A stretch of DNA of 64,000 bases, taken from positions 97,024 through 161,023 of the forward strand of contig KE159566.1 in assembly GCA_000403215.2 (NCBI GenBank), written 5' to 3'. This DNA is from Lachnospiraceae bacterium A4 (GTDB taxonomy: Bacteria; Bacillota; Clostridia; Lachnospirales; Lachnospiraceae). Shown here in pieces: positions 26,651-35,729 of this stretch (the stretch's first letter is position 1; the number at the start of each line of letters is the position of its first letter). The position numbers and the translations under genes were made by a program. The notes below the pieces were generated by a model. It did not search any database. It had not been told where the DNA came from and was given only the letters and a program-made list of their open reading frames with translations.

Positions 26651-26679
26651 TTGAATTTTTGCAAAAAAGCATGTATAGT
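26651..26679 (+). promoter_or_regulatory. Promoter of the 65-codon gene
   Basis: TTGAAT (26651-26656) and TATAGT (26674-26679), 17-bp spacer, leaving a ~115-nt leader. I see no other gene in 26563-26799. Confidence 0.6.
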
Positions 26680-26799
26680 GATAGTATTCAGGAATGTAGC
26701 ATGCATTCACTGTATCAGCACTAAAGGCGCTGTTTCAATATAATTCGGAGACTTATGTTGAAAACAGTTCGAAAAGATAGGAATTAGGAGGATTCCCGT

Positions 26800-26997
26800 A
26801 TGAAAGATTTAAAAGAAATGGATTTCGAAACTTTAAAAAACAACTTTGATAACCTATGCAGTGAGATAAACGAAGGCACCGATGCCGTCGCGCTCACGCT
26901 ACACAGTGGCCGGAAGGTCTACATTATGCCTGAGCAAAGCTATGACAACATTTCACGGTTTGTCATACAAAATACGTCGGTAAAGGTTTTACATTAA
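26800..26997 (+). CDS. Small conserved-looking protein, unknown function
   Basis: 65 residues; TAGGAGGATTCCCGT gives a strong ribosome site. The protein is acidic in the first half and then shows ALTLHSGRKVYIMPEQSYDN, loosely reminiscent of Phd/YefM antitoxins, but no toxin-like gene lies beside it. It is monocistronic with its own promoter and terminator. I cannot assign a function. Confidence 0.6.
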   Translation: MKDLKEMDFETLKNNFDNLCSEINEGTDAVALTLHSGRKVYIMPEQSYDNISRFVIQNTSVKVLH

Positions 26998-27001
26998 AAA
27001 C

Positions 27002-27049
27002 AACTCCATTGAAACTTCGGATTTTCGAATTTCAATGGAGTTATTTTTT
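27002..27049 (+). terminator. Bidirectional terminator between the 65-codon gene and the PAP2 gene
   Basis: AACTCCATTGAAA and TTTCAATGGAGTT form a 13-bp stem (27002-27042), followed by A and six T residues on the plus strand and by a GTTTTT tract on the minus strand. It serves both convergent genes. Confidence 0.9.
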
Positions 27050-27713
27050 ATTTTGCCCGAATCTCAGAGATGCGCTTCTCGCGAACTGCCGTTCTCTTGT
27101 AACAGATGGAATACATCACCGCCGATAACAATAACGCCAGCAGCACATCGAGCATGGAGTGCTGTTTGATGAGCACGGTCGAGAATATAATGCTCACGCC
27201 GAGGGCAAGCATCGAAGCCTTGATCACCTTGTGGCCTGCGAAACATTTACTCCGCCACACCGCAATCATAATTGCCACGGAATTATATACATGGATACTT
27301 GGCAAAATGTTTGTCGGCGTATCGGTCGCATACAGATTTTTGATTAGATCAATAAAAATGCTCTCGTGGTCAAACGTCTTGGGTCTTAGGTTATGACCAT
27401 TTGGAAAGACTGCCGACACCACGATAAAGATTGTCATGCCCGCCATCAAAAATGCTACCAGCCGCTCACTCTCCTCCTTGTCCCTGATACACAACAGCAC
27501 CACGGTGAGCGCCACATAGGGAAACCAGAGCAGATAGGGCACGATAAACACTTCACAGAACGGAATGTAGGCATCGACTGCAAAATTAATCTCATGTACT
27601 GCCACCGTGCGCCGCTCGAGATAAAAAAATGCCGCGAGATACACGACGGCATACACCGCCATGATGACCAGTGCCTTGTACTGCACGAAAAGTCCTGTTA
27701 TTTTCGTTTTCAC
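27048..27713 (-). CDS. PAP2 superfamily membrane phosphatase
   Basis: 221 residues from a GTG at 27713, chosen because GGGAGGAGAATTT lies directly upstream; the open frame extends to 27764. About six membrane segments. The PAP2 phosphatase motifs are partly kept: FPNGHNLRP, LPSIHVYNS and STVLIKQHSMLDV (His and Asp of the third motif; the usual Arg of SR is replaced by Thr). It resembles the phosphatidic-acid phosphatase/inositol phosphosphingolipid synthase-like group; the substrate is probably a lipid phosphate. Confidence 0.82.
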   Translation of the reverse strand: MKTKITGLFVQYKALVIMAVYAVVYLAAFFYLERRTVAVHEINFAVDAYIPFCEVFIVPYLLWFPYVALTVVLLCIRDKEESERLVAFLMAGMTIFIVVSAVFPNGHNLRPKTFDHESIFIDLIKNLYATDTPTNILPSIHVYNSVAIMIAVWRSKCFAGHKVIKASMLALGVSIIFSTVLIKQHSMLDVLLALLLSAVMYSICYKRTAVREKRISEIRAK

Positions 27714-27786
27714 AAATTCTCCTCCCCAGAGCATTTTATTTTTCATAAAATGCCTTACATACATCTACCTATTTCTAATGTTCATC

Positions 27787-27815
27787 ATTATAGAATATAC
27801 CCTGTGCAAAGTCAA
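27787..27815 (-). promoter_or_regulatory. Promoter of the PAP2 gene
   Basis: TTGACT (27810-27815) and TATAAT (27787-27792) on the minus strand with a 17-bp spacer. The following AT-rich 270 bp up to the PHP promoter show no gene or clear operator. Confidence 0.7.
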
Positions 27816-28089
27816 CTTATAAATACAAATCTTTAAGTAATCTTCATAAAATCTTAATATGTGAATACTTCCAGAGCCTGCGTACCCTGATTTACGGTCA
27901 AAACTGTAACTGTGTGCATGATTTTTTTTCATATTATATAAAATTTGAATGTAAATGTGTCCAAAAAGTGTGTTCTGATGTGCATTTTTCCCGAAATTAC
28001 TTTATTTACGTAATTTTAGCCCAAATTAATCACCAATATGAAGCGTGAATTTTCGTAAAAATTTTTATAGATTTTCCATGATTTGATAT

Positions 28090-28118
28090 TTGATTATTTT
28101 CCCCATTTTTAGTACACT
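28090..28118 (+). promoter_or_regulatory. Promoter of the PHP phosphoesterase gene
   Basis: TTGATT (28090-28095) and TACACT (28113-28118), 17-bp spacer, ~55 nt before the ATG. Confidence 0.6.
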
Positions 28119-28174
28119 AAGGAAGGAAGGAAATTAATTTTTATTTTATAAATATATTGGAGGGTTCATCTGTT

Positions 28175-28951
28175 ATGAAATTTGATATGCATTGCCACAC
28201 GAAGGAAGGCTCGATGGATGGAAAGATTCCCATAGCGGAATATGTTCAGATTCTCAAATCCAAGGGTTTTCAAGGAATGCTTGTAACAGATCACGATTCG
28301 TACAACGGGTTTCGCAGATACCGCGATCATTTAAAAGGAAAGCTTGACGGCTTTGTCGTTCTAAAGGGAATTGAGTACGATACCATTGATGCAGGGCATA
28401 TCCTTGTGATTCTGCCTGAGCATGTAAAATTATTGCTGATGGAGTGCCGCGGTCTGCCTGTGAGAGTTTTGCAGGAGGTAGTGCACAGACACGGCGGGAT
28501 TCTCGGACCTGCACATCCCTGCGGAGAGCGCCATTTGAGCATCACGCGCACGCGCGCCTACAAGAAAAACCCTGCTGAACTCATGAAACATTTTGATTTC
28601 GTGGAGGCGTTCAATGCCTGTGAGTCCCCAGAGTCCAACACGGACGCGCGCAGGCTCGCAATGCAGTACGGACTGCCGATGTTCGGCGGCAGCGACTCCC
28701 ACCACCCGGACTGCGTGGGCACTGCCTACACAGAAGTGAAAGACAATATTACCTGCGAATCGGCGCTGATCTCCTATATCAAGGAAGGGCATAGCGTCAA
28801 TTACGGCGGAGAGTATTACCACGGTACAGTGAAAGGAAAACTTGGTGTTTTCAACCACGTCTTAGTAGAAGGTTTTTGGTTTTATAATCATTTTGCGAGC
28901 ATGTACCGCCATCACAAGAGAAAGCTTGCGCTGTCACTTTTGAATCAATAG
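28175..28951 (+). CDS. PHP domain phosphoesterase
   Basis: 258 residues from ATG 28175 (TTGGAGGGTTCATCTGTT upstream). PHP metal-binding motifs occur in order: DMHCHTKEGSMDG, VTDHDSYNGF, KGIEYDT, a central HRHGGILGPAHP, and GGSDSHHPDCVG near the end. The fold is a trinuclear metal phosphoesterase; members include histidinol-phosphatase-like and 3',5'-nucleotide-hydrolysing enzymes (TrpH/RnaAM). The exact substrate is not evident. Single gene closed by a strong bidirectional terminator. Confidence 0.85.
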   Translation: MKFDMHCHTKEGSMDGKIPIAEYVQILKSKGFQGMLVTDHDSYNGFRRYRDHLKGKLDGFVVLKGIEYDTIDAGHILVILPEHVKLLLMECRGLPVRVLQEVVHRHGGILGPAHPCGERHLSITRTRAYKKNPAELMKHFDFVEAFNACESPESNTDARRLAMQYGLPMFGGSDSHHPDCVGTAYTEVKDNITCESALISYIKEGHSVNYGGEYYHGTVKGKLGVFNHVLVEGFWFYNHFASMYRHHKRKLALSLLNQ

Positions 28952-28956
28952 TACAT

Positions 28957-28989
28957 AAAAAAGTGTTTCTGTCAAAGAAACACTTTTTT
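28957..28989 (+). terminator. Bidirectional terminator between the PHP and cheD genes
   Basis: A 14-bp stem (AAAAAAGTGTTTCT with AGAAACACTTTTTT) and a 5-nt loop; T-rich ends on both strands serve the two convergent genes. Confidence 0.92.
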
Positions 28990-29000
28990 TGATGCATGTC

Positions 29001-29513
29001 TTATATCATCTTCTCCTCCTTGCCCGGCGTGAGAATCCGAAAAGAGCCGCTGCCCGGCTCAAACACGACAGTCCGCGGAAAATCCTCCCCCACATCCGAT
29101 GCAAGCAGCGGAATTTTGAGTTCGGCAAGCTTCTCCACCACTGCGTTTAGATTTCGCGAGGAGATGTCCCTGCTCTCCGGTATCAGGTCACACTTAATCA
29201 TATGGGCAGCGCCCGCAATCTTTGCCACCAGACGCTTCCGGTGTGCCCCCTCAAGCACCAGTGTGTCAATCATCTCATCAAGTCCGCTGTCCGCGTACTT
29301 TGCCGCAATAAAGTTCGATCTGCTTGACATCGTGTGATCTGGAAGCATCACATGCAGCAAGCCCCCCACGCCAGTGTGCGGGTCTCTAAGCGCCACGCCG
29401 ACGCACGAGCCCAAGTCTTTTGTCATCAGTTTTGTTTCCCCTCTGGCAGTCTTATAATCCCCCATATTCACGACAACCATGCTCTCCAATTCCGCTACTG
29501 TAAATGACGCCAC
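29001..29513 (-). CDS. cheD: Chemotaxis protein CheD (chemoreceptor glutamine deamidase)
   Basis: 170 residues from GTG 29513 (GGAGGGTTTATC upstream). CheD hallmarks: VVNMGDYKTA, the catalytic Cys in KDLGSCVGVALRD, the catalytic His in GGLLHVMLPD, and a C-terminal VFEPGSGSFRI. It deamidates receptor glutamines and in Bacillus-type systems binds CheC. No other chemotaxis gene is in the window, so it stands alone, with its own promoter just after the fab operon terminator. Confidence 0.92.
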   Translation of the reverse strand: MASFTVAELESMVVVNMGDYKTARGETKLMTKDLGSCVGVALRDPHTGVGGLLHVMLPDHTMSSRSNFIAAKYADSGLDEMIDTLVLEGAHRKRLVAKIAGAAHMIKCDLIPESRDISSRNLNAVVEKLAELKIPLLASDVGEDFPRTVVFEPGSGSFRILTPGKEEKMI

Positions 29514-29566
29514 GATAAACCCTCCATTAAATTTGTATAAAATTTTGATTAAAAAGGAATAACCTA

Positions 29567-29594
29567 ATTATACCAAATTTTTCAAGTCTTTCAA
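29567..29594 (-). promoter_or_regulatory. Promoter of cheD
   Basis: TTGAAA (29589-29594) and TATAAT (29567-29572) on the minus strand with a 16-bp spacer, directly after the U-tract of the fab terminator. Confidence 0.65.
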
Positions 29595-29595
29595 G

Positions 29596-29633
29596 AAAAA
29601 AATACAGACAGCCCTGTTATCGGAACTGCCTGT
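29596..29633 (-). terminator. Terminator of the fatty-acid synthesis operon
   Basis: ACAGGCAG and CTGTCTGT (one G-U) form an 8-bp stem at 29604-29633 that includes the last codons of the marR gene, followed on the minus strand by seven U residues (29596-29602). Confidence 0.75.
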
Positions 29634-30090
29634 CCTCATATTTCTCAAAAAACTCATTCAAATTCAATAGACACTTGATCATCACTTTCATCTCGTCCTC
29701 GTCCAGACCCTTCAAAATCGCCTTGATCATATTCCTGTGAAAGCCTCTGTGGTGGTAGAATGCTTTTTTGCCCTTTGGGGTGAGCACGACCAAAACGACG
29801 CGCTTGTCTGTCTTGCTGCGCTCACGTATGATATATCCCTTATCCTCAAGGCTGTTCATGTTGGTGGTCAGTGTGCCCATCGTCACATTCAGACGTTTCG
29901 CAATATCTGACATCCGGCGCGGCTCCTCGATGCCGATCGCTTCGATGATATGCATATCATTGTTTGTGATGTCCTTGTATTCCTCAGTGATGATCGCCTT
30001 CTCCTCCGCGTCCATTATATTGTTAAAGAGCTTGACCAGCATCTCATTCAACACCCTGCTCGTCTTCTTTTCGATGGTACTCACCTCCAT
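29617..30090 (-). CDS. fabT: MarR family regulator, probable FabT repressor of fatty-acid synthesis
   Basis: 157 residues from ATG 30090. The start is uncertain: an ATG at 30147 overlapping fabH and a GTG at 30084 are alternatives. The winged helix-turn-helix is clear (RRMSDIAKRLNVTMGTLTTNMNSLEDKGYIIRERSKTDKRVVLVVLT). It is the last gene of the operon and matches FabT, which binds DNA with acyl-ACP as co-repressor and lowers fatty-acid synthesis. Three palindromes of FabT-operator type lie just after the operon promoter at 38843-38887. FabT usually heads the operon in Streptococcus/Lactococcus; here it is distal. Confidence 0.83.
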   Translation of the reverse strand: MEVSTIEKKTSRVLNEMLVKLFNNIMDAEEKAIITEEYKDITNNDMHIIEAIGIEEPRRMSDIAKRLNVTMGTLTTNMNSLEDKGYIIRERSKTDKRVVLVVLTPKGKKAFYHHRGFHRNMIKAILKGLDEDEMKVMIKCLLNLNEFFEKYEDRQFR

Positions 30091-30140
30091 ATCACCTGCC
30101 TGAAAAAAGCTGCGCAGAGAAACCAGCCGTCTGATATCAC

Positions 30141-31136
30141 TTACCATACCAGCACGCTTGCACCGTAAGTCAAGCCCGCGCCAAATCCAGACAGCACGAT
30201 TCTGTCTCCTCTTTTGATCATGCCATTGCGGTTACACTCGTCGAGCAGCACAGGAATTGTTGCCGAGGACATGTTGCCGATTTTGTGGATATTCATCGGA
30301 AACTTTGCCATCTCTGCTTTGAGGTGCTTTGCCACAGACTCGATAATGCGGACGTTTGCCTGATGTAAGATAAACCAGTCCACATCCTCCACCGTCCTTT
30401 CCGCCTTGTCAAGCGCCTGCTGGATACATGCCGGAACCTGCTTGGTAGCAAATTTGTAAACCGCCTGCCCATCCATCTGAATATGCGGGCTTATCGTCTC
30501 GTCCTCCGCGTAAAAGGCACTGTTCACCGCCCGCTCCGCACACGAAAGCACCATTCCTTTTGCACCGTCAGAACCCTGCACCATACACTCCATGCCAGCC
30601 CTGCGCCCATTTTCATACGTACACGTCTCCTCAGACGCCTCCACAAATGCCGCCCCTGCGCCGTCGCCAAACAAGATACAGGTTCCCCTGTCCTTCCAGT
30701 CCACAAGCTTTGAGAGCACCTCACTGCCCACAATCAAGGCATTTTTGTAGATTCCAGTCTGCAGATAGGCATTCGCTGTGTTCAGTGCAAACAAAAAGCC
30801 CGAACAAGCCGCATTCAGGTCAAACGCCACCGCGTCTGCCGCGCCGATCAAATCCTGCACCTGACAGGCACAGCATGGCAGCAGCAGCTCCGGCGAGCAG
30901 GTCGCAACCAGTATCAAGTCCACCTCTGCGGCTGTTTTTCCTGCCATCTCAAGTGCCTTTTTGCACGCCTCGGCAGCCAGTGTAGACACCGTCTCTCCGG
31001 TGGACACCCTGCGCTGCGCAATGCCTGTCCGCTTCTGAATCCACTCGTCGGAGGTTTCCACAAGCTCCTGCAAGTCGAAATTTGTCACTATTTTCTCCGG
31101 CAGTGCGCTGCCTGTGCCGGTTATCCTTATTGTCAT
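30141..31136 (-). CDS. fabH: Beta-ketoacyl-ACP synthase III
   Basis: 331 residues. Catalytic triad regions: Cys111 in DLNAACSGF, His in WFILHQANVRI and Asn in KIGNMSSATIPV. It condenses acetyl-CoA with malonyl-ACP to start fatty-acid chains. The start overlaps by 4 nt (ATGA) the stop of the upstream FabK-like gene. It sits near the end of the operon instead of near its start as in many Firmicutes. Confidence 0.95.
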   Translation of the reverse strand: MTIRITGTGSALPEKIVTNFDLQELVETSDEWIQKRTGIAQRRVSTGETVSTLAAEACKKALEMAGKTAAEVDLILVATCSPELLLPCCACQVQDLIGAADAVAFDLNAACSGFLFALNTANAYLQTGIYKNALIVGSEVLSKLVDWKDRGTCILFGDGAGAAFVEASEETCTYENGRRAGMECMVQGSDGAKGMVLSCAERAVNSAFYAEDETISPHIQMDGQAVYKFATKQVPACIQQALDKAERTVEDVDWFILHQANVRIIESVAKHLKAEMAKFPMNIHKIGNMSSATIPVLLDECNRNGMIKRGDRIVLSGFGAGLTYGASVLVW

Positions 31137-32167
31137 GTTGAAAATTCCTCCATTATATCCGCTACGGTCTCGATGTGATCTGCCCGGTAGGCATTACTTC
31201 CGCAGAAAATAAGACCTTCGTCCAGATTCCCCTCGACGGCATTGATCAGCGCCTCGGTAATGCAGTACGGCGCTGTGTCAGGCTTGCAGGTGATGATGCA
31301 CTGCCTGCACCCGCGCATAAACCGCTCTCCTGCCTGCACCTTGTCCAGAAAGGCATTGTGTATCGCGCGCCCCGGCATTCCTACCGGGCTTTTGACGATC
31401 ACGATATCCTCCTTCTTCGCATCGAGATACGCCTGCTTGTACGCATCCGACGCGTCGCACTCTCTGGTCGTGACAAAGCGTGTGGCAAGCTGTACACCCT
31501 TTGCGCCCATCGCAAGATAGTGCGCGAGATCTTTTTGCTCATACACGCCGCCTGCCACGACGACAGGCACTTCAAGCTCATCTGCAAGCGCAATGATTTC
31601 CCGTATTTCCGCGTCATAATCCTTTTCTTTGGTCACGGTATACGCATCAATATCTTCCTTGGAAAAGCCCAGATGCCCGCCTGCCAGCGGTCCCTCTACA
31701 ACGACCAAGTCGGGCTTGCGGTCATACTTCTTTTTCCAGTGCTTTGCAATGACGCCGAGCGCTTTTCTGCTGGAAACGATGGGCGCAATCTTTGCGCTGC
31801 CGGCAAGCTCAGGCAGCGTCATGGGCAGCCCTGCACCTGAGATAATCAGATCTACACCGGCTGCCGCTGCCGCGCGCACATAGTCCTCGTACCGTCTCGT
31901 CGCCACCATGATATTGACACCGATAATACCGCCCGCTGCCAGTTCCCGCGCCTTTTTGATCTCCGCACCGACTGCTTTGAGATTACTCTCGATCGGATTG
32001 CGGGCAAAGTCAGGGTCGCGGTAGCCAATCTGCGCCGTTGATATCACGCCCACACCGCCGGCCGCCGCCACTGCGCCGGCAAGCCCTGACAAGCTGACGC
32101 CGACACCCATTCCGCCCTGTATCACGGGAATGCGCGGACAAAGATCTCCTATCCTCAATTCACTCAT
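31133..32167 (-). CDS. Nitronate monooxygenase / FabK-like flavoprotein (second copy)
   Basis: 344 residues; AAGAAGGTTAAGAAGA precedes ATG. A TIM-barrel flavoprotein of the 2-nitropropane dioxygenase/FabK superfamily (VIQGGMGVGVSLSGLAGAVAAAGGVG; VVEGPLAGGHLGF; VPVVVAGGVYEQ). Unlike the FabK at 37526-38455 it ends in a Cys-rich segment (MRGCRQCIITCKPDTAPYC). It could be a second enoyl reductase, a nitronate-detoxifying enzyme, or an oxidoreductase specific to this operon. Placement inside the fab operon, between accDA and fabH, favours a lipid-related role. Confidence 0.8.
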   Translation of the reverse strand: MSELRIGDLCPRIPVIQGGMGVGVSLSGLAGAVAAAGGVGVISTAQIGYRDPDFARNPIESNLKAVGAEIKKARELAAGGIIGVNIMVATRRYEDYVRAAAAAGVDLIISGAGLPMTLPELAGSAKIAPIVSSRKALGVIAKHWKKKYDRKPDLVVVEGPLAGGHLGFSKEDIDAYTVTKEKDYDAEIREIIALADELEVPVVVAGGVYEQKDLAHYLAMGAKGVQLATRFVTTRECDASDAYKQAYLDAKKEDIVIVKSPVGMPGRAIHNAFLDKVQAGERFMRGCRQCIITCKPDTAPYCITEALINAVEGNLDEGLIFCGSNAYRADHIETVADIMEEFST

Positions 32168-32193
32168 TCTTCTTAACCTTCTTTATAGATTTC

Positions 32194-33981
32194 TCAAAAG
32201 CCCCTGAACCGCTCGTAACGTTCCGCCGCAATCTGTTCTCCTGACTTGCCGTCGTATTTTTGTAAAAACTCCTTGATATACTCCTTCATGTAGCTGCCGA
32301 TCGCCGCCGCTGTCTTGTTGTCTGCCCCGCCAAACTCCGGGACAATGCGCTCGATCACGCCAAGGCGTTTCAAATCCTGCGCCGTGATGTTCATAACCTC
32401 GCTCGCCTCCTGTGCGCGGTTGGAATCCTTCCACAAGATCGAAGCAAATCCCTCCGGCGAGAGAATGGAGTAGGTCGCATTCTCCATCATCCACACTTCA
32501 TTGCCGACAGCCGTCGCAAGCGCGCCGCCGCTGCCGCCCTCCCCGATGAGAATACACAGCACCGGAACTTTGAGCCCTGACATCTCGAGCAGGTTTCTGG
32601 CAATCGCCTCACCCTGTCCGCGCTCCTCCGCCTCCAGCCCGCAGAATGCACCGGATGTATTGACAAAGCTGATAATCGGGCGGTTGAACTTCTCCGCCTG
32701 TTTCATCAGGCGCAGCGCCTTCCTGTAGCCCTCCGGCAGCGGCATACCAAAGTTTCTCTCCTGACACTCCTTGAAATCCTTGCCCTTGATATCCGCCACG
32801 ACGGTCACAGGCTGCCCCTCGATAAACCCGATGCCGCCGATCAGCGCCTTGTCATCGGCAAAGCCCCTGTCGCCGTGCGCCTCGACAAAGATGTCAAATA
32901 TACTGTCCATATAGTCCAGCGCCGACGGGCGTTCCACCTGACGGACTGCCTTGACTTTCTCCCATGCACTGCGCGGTTTCGACTTCCAAGTCTGCTCCTT
33001 TAACTCCTCACTCAGCTCAAAGTGAAAATCTGTGTTGGGATAAAATCCTGCATAGGTCTGCTTTCCTGTTCCCTGATGGGACTTGATCAGGAAATGAATT
33101 GTCTTTTTGAGATTCTCGCGCAGCACAATGCCGTCCACAAATCCGTGCTCCACCAGAAATTCCGAAGTCTGAAAGCCTTCTGGAAGCTCCTGTCCGATGG
33201 TCTGTTTGATGACTCTGGGTCCCGCAAAGCCGATCAGCGCCCCCGGCTCTGCCATAATCACATCGCCGAGCATCGCAAAGCTTGCCGTCACGCCGCCTGT
33301 CGTGGGGTCCGTCAGAATAGAACAGTACAGCAGCCCCGCATCGCCGTGTCTCTTGATCGCCGCAGAAGTCTTTGCCATCTGCATCAGCGATACAATGCCC
33401 TCCTGCATTCTGGCGCCGCCGGAACAACAGAACAAAAAGACAGGAAGGCGCAGTTGTGTGGCGCGCTCGATCGCCCTTGTAATCTTCTCGCCGACAACGT
33501 GCCCCATGCTCGCCATCATAAAGCGGGAATCGCACACGCCAAGCACGATCTCCTCGCCAAACACCTTGCAGCGCCCGACGGTCACAGCTTCCTTTAATCC
33601 AGTCTTGTCTCTTGCCGCTGCGAGTTTGTCCTCGTAGCCCTCATAGTCCAGCGGATTGCTCACCTCCATGTCCTCAAACCACGGTTCAAAGCTCTTTGCG
33701 TCCGCCACCATTCGGATACGGTTATTGGTCTTGACACGGAAATAACCGCCGCACTCATAACAGACATACCTTTTCTTGACAACGCGTGCGCGCTCTACCA
33801 TCTTCCCGCACTTAGGGCATTTGACAACCTCTGTCTTTTCGGTTTTCTCCGCTTGTATGGCTGCCGCTTCCTCGGTATTCTCCAGTGTTTCATCGGATTT
33901 ATTTTTGAGTCTCTGCTCGAGCTTATTGTACAAATTCAGGGGAAATCTCCTCTTGGTTTTCACCTGCTGTGATTCTTCCAT
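32194..33981 (-). CDS. accDA: Fused acetyl-CoA carboxylase carboxyltransferase (AccD-AccA)
   Basis: 595 residues from ATG 33981 (AGGAGGTTTAAG upstream). The N-terminal half is AccD: a zinc ribbon (CPKCGK ... YVCYECGG) and a crotonase-type core ([23 protein letters not shown]). From ~residue 330 the sequence is AccA ([58 protein letters not shown]). The fused protein provides both carboxyltransferase subunits, moving CO2 from biotin-BCCP to acetyl-CoA. accB and accC are not in this operon and must be elsewhere. Confidence 0.95.
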   Translation of the reverse strand: MEESQQVKTKRRFPLNLYNKLEQRLKNKSDETLENTEEAAAIQAEKTEKTEVVKCPKCGKMVERARVVKKRYVCYECGGYFRVKTNNRIRMVADAKSFEPWFEDMEVSNPLDYEGYEDKLAAARDKTGLKEAVTVGRCKVFGEEIVLGVCDSRFMMASMGHVVGEKITRAIERATQLRLPVFLFCCSGGARMQEGIVSLMQMAKTSAAIKRHGDAGLLYCSILTDPTTGGVTASFAMLGDVIMAEPGALIGFAGPRVIKQTIGQELPEGFQTSEFLVEHGFVDGIVLRENLKKTIHFLIKSHQGTGKQTYAGFYPNTDFHFELSEELKEQTWKSKPRSAWEKVKAVRQVERPSALDYMDSIFDIFVEAHGDRGFADDKALIGGIGFIEGQPVTVVADIKGKDFKECQERNFGMPLPEGYRKALRLMKQAEKFNRPIISFVNTSGAFCGLEAEERGQGEAIARNLLEMSGLKVPVLCILIGEGGSGGALATAVGNEVWMMENATYSILSPEGFASILWKDSNRAQEASEVMNITAQDLKRLGVIERIVPEFGGADNKTAAAIGSYMKEYIKEFLQKYDGKSGEQIAAERYERFRGF

Positions 33982-33991
33982 CTTAAACCTC

Positions 33992-34423
33992 CTAATCGCC
34001 AATCGCAAACATTAACTCTGCTTTGCAAGCTGTCTTTCCATTGACTGTGGCAACTGCCTCGCCGACGCCGATCGGTCCTTTGACCTTGACAATCTTTGTC
34101 TCGAGCATGAGCACATCGCCCGGCAGAACCTTCTGTTTAAACCGCGCCTTGTTGATTCCCGCAAAATACGCTGTCTTGCCCTTCCACGCCGGAAGTCCAA
34201 GCAGGGCGACCGCCCCGACCTGTGCCAGCGCCTCCACGATCAGCACGCCCGGCATCACTGGATTGCCCGGAAAATGCCCTGCAAAAAAGGGCTCATTAAA
34301 ACTCACGCACTTCCTGCCAAGCGCCCTCGTGCCCTCCTCGAGTTCCTCGATGGTATCAATCAGCATAAACGGGTGTCTGTGGGGAATGATCTCCATAATT
34401 TCCTTCGCTGTATAAACTGACAT
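33992..34423 (-). CDS. fabZ: 3-hydroxyacyl-ACP dehydratase FabZ
   Basis: 143 residues from ATG 34423 (AAGGTGACACAT upstream; the longer frame starts at the GTG of this site). Hot-dog fold with the FabZ signature: [14 protein letters not shown] near the N-terminus and the active-site helix [20 protein letters not shown] with catalytic His and Glu. It removes water from 3-hydroxyacyl-ACP. Ten nt separate it from accDA. Confidence 0.95.
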   Translation of the reverse strand: MSVYTAKEIMEIIPHRHPFMLIDTIEELEEGTRALGRKCVSFNEPFFAGHFPGNPVMPGVLIVEALAQVGAVALLGLPAWKGKTAYFAGINKARFKQKVLPGDVLMLETKIVKVKGPIGVGEAVATVNGKTACKAELMFAIGD

Positions 34424-34460
34424 ATGTGTCACCTTTTTCTTTCTGAAAGCCTATTTTAGA

Positions 34461-35696
34461 TTACTCTGCATACTTTTTGATCAAAATGCTGGTGTTATGC
34501 CCGCCAAAGCCCAATGAGTTGCTAAGCGCATAGGCTATGTCCTCGCTGCTGCTCTCCTTGCAGTAGTTTAAGTCCATTTCCCCCTCACTCTCTGCAAGTC
34601 CGACCGTGCGGTGTATATACCCCTCCTCAAGCTCCTTCACGCAGGCAACAAACTCTACTGCGCCCGCCGCGCCGAGCAGATGCCCGACCATAGACTTTGT
34701 CGAGTTGATCTTGATATCCTTCGCGTGCTCACCGAACGCGAGCTTGATTGCCCTCGTCTCAAACAGATCATTGTGGTGCGTCGCCGTTCCGTGCGCGTTG
34801 ATATACGTGATATCCTCCGGCGCTGCGCCTGCGTCCTTTACCGCACCCAGCATCGCTGCCGCTGCGCCTGCGCCGTCCTCCGCCGGGGAAGTGATATGAA
34901 ATGCGTCCGACGAGCAGCCATATCCCACAACCTCCGCATAAATCTTAGCGCCGCGCGCCTTTGCATGTTCAAGCTCCTCCAGCACGACAATCCCTGCGCC
35001 CTCGCCCATGACAAAGCCGCTTCTGTCCTTGTCAAACGGAATGGAACAGCGCGCGGGGTCCTCGCAGGTAGACAGCGCCGTCAGGGAAGAAAAGCCCGCG
35101 ATGCCAATGGGCGTGATGGAGCTCTCTGTACCGCCTGCCACCATGATGTCTGCGTCGCCGTACTGAATCGTCCGAAACGCCTCCCCGATGGAGTTTGTGC
35201 CTGTGGCGCACGCTGTCACCACATTGATGCTCTTGCCTTTGAGATTGTAAGCGATGCTCACATTGCCCGCCGCCATGTTGGAAATCATCAGCGGCACCAG
35301 AAGCGGTGCAACTCTCGACGGTCCCTTCTCCTCCAGCTTGGTGTGCTCCCGCTCCATCGCCTGCAAGCTGCCGATACCGCTTCCCACTGCGCAGCCTGCC
35401 CGGTACGGGTTCTCCTTGGTCATGTCAAGACCTGCGTCCTCGATGGCCTCCTTTGCCGCTGCAACTGCGAACTGGCAAAATGGCTCCATGCGGCGCGCTG
35501 CCTTCTTATCCATGTAATCAGCGGCGTTGAAATCCTTGACCTGTGCTGCCAATTTGCATTTATAGTCTGTCGTATCAAAATAGGAAATCGGTGCAAAACC
35601 GATTTTCCCCTCTTTTACACTATTCCAGAAAGAAGCAACATCATTGCCAATCGGGGTGATTGCGCCCATTCCTGTCACTACTACTCTTCTTTTCAT
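34461..35696 (-). CDS. fabF: Beta-ketoacyl-ACP synthase II
   Basis: 411 residues. The catalytic Cys163 lies in VTACATGTNSIGEA, with the two histidines in NAHGTATHHND and SMVGHLLGAAGAVE. It elongates acyl-ACP by condensation with malonyl-ACP. In place 33 nt after fabG and 37 nt before fabZ, as in most Clostridia fab operons. Confidence 0.96.
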   Translation of the reverse strand: MKRRVVVTGMGAITPIGNDVASFWNSVKEGKIGFAPISYFDTTDYKCKLAAQVKDFNAADYMDKKAARRMEPFCQFAVAAAKEAIEDAGLDMTKENPYRAGCAVGSGIGSLQAMEREHTKLEEKGPSRVAPLLVPLMISNMAAGNVSIAYNLKGKSINVVTACATGTNSIGEAFRTIQYGDADIMVAGGTESSITPIGIAGFSSLTALSTCEDPARCSIPFDKDRSGFVMGEGAGIVVLEELEHAKARGAKIYAEVVGYGCSSDAFHITSPAEDGAGAAAAMLGAVKDAGAAPEDITYINAHGTATHHNDLFETRAIKLAFGEHAKDIKINSTKSMVGHLLGAAGAVEFVACVKELEEGYIHRTVGLAESEGEMDLNYCKESSSEDIAYALSNSLGFGGHNTSILIKKYAE

Positions 35697-35729
35697 ATTT
35701 TTACCCTTTCCAATCTATATCCTATCGCG

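Noticed and set aside
26800-26997. Antitoxin of a toxin-antitoxin pair
   Set aside because: Resemblance to Phd/YefM is faint and no small toxin gene lies next to it.
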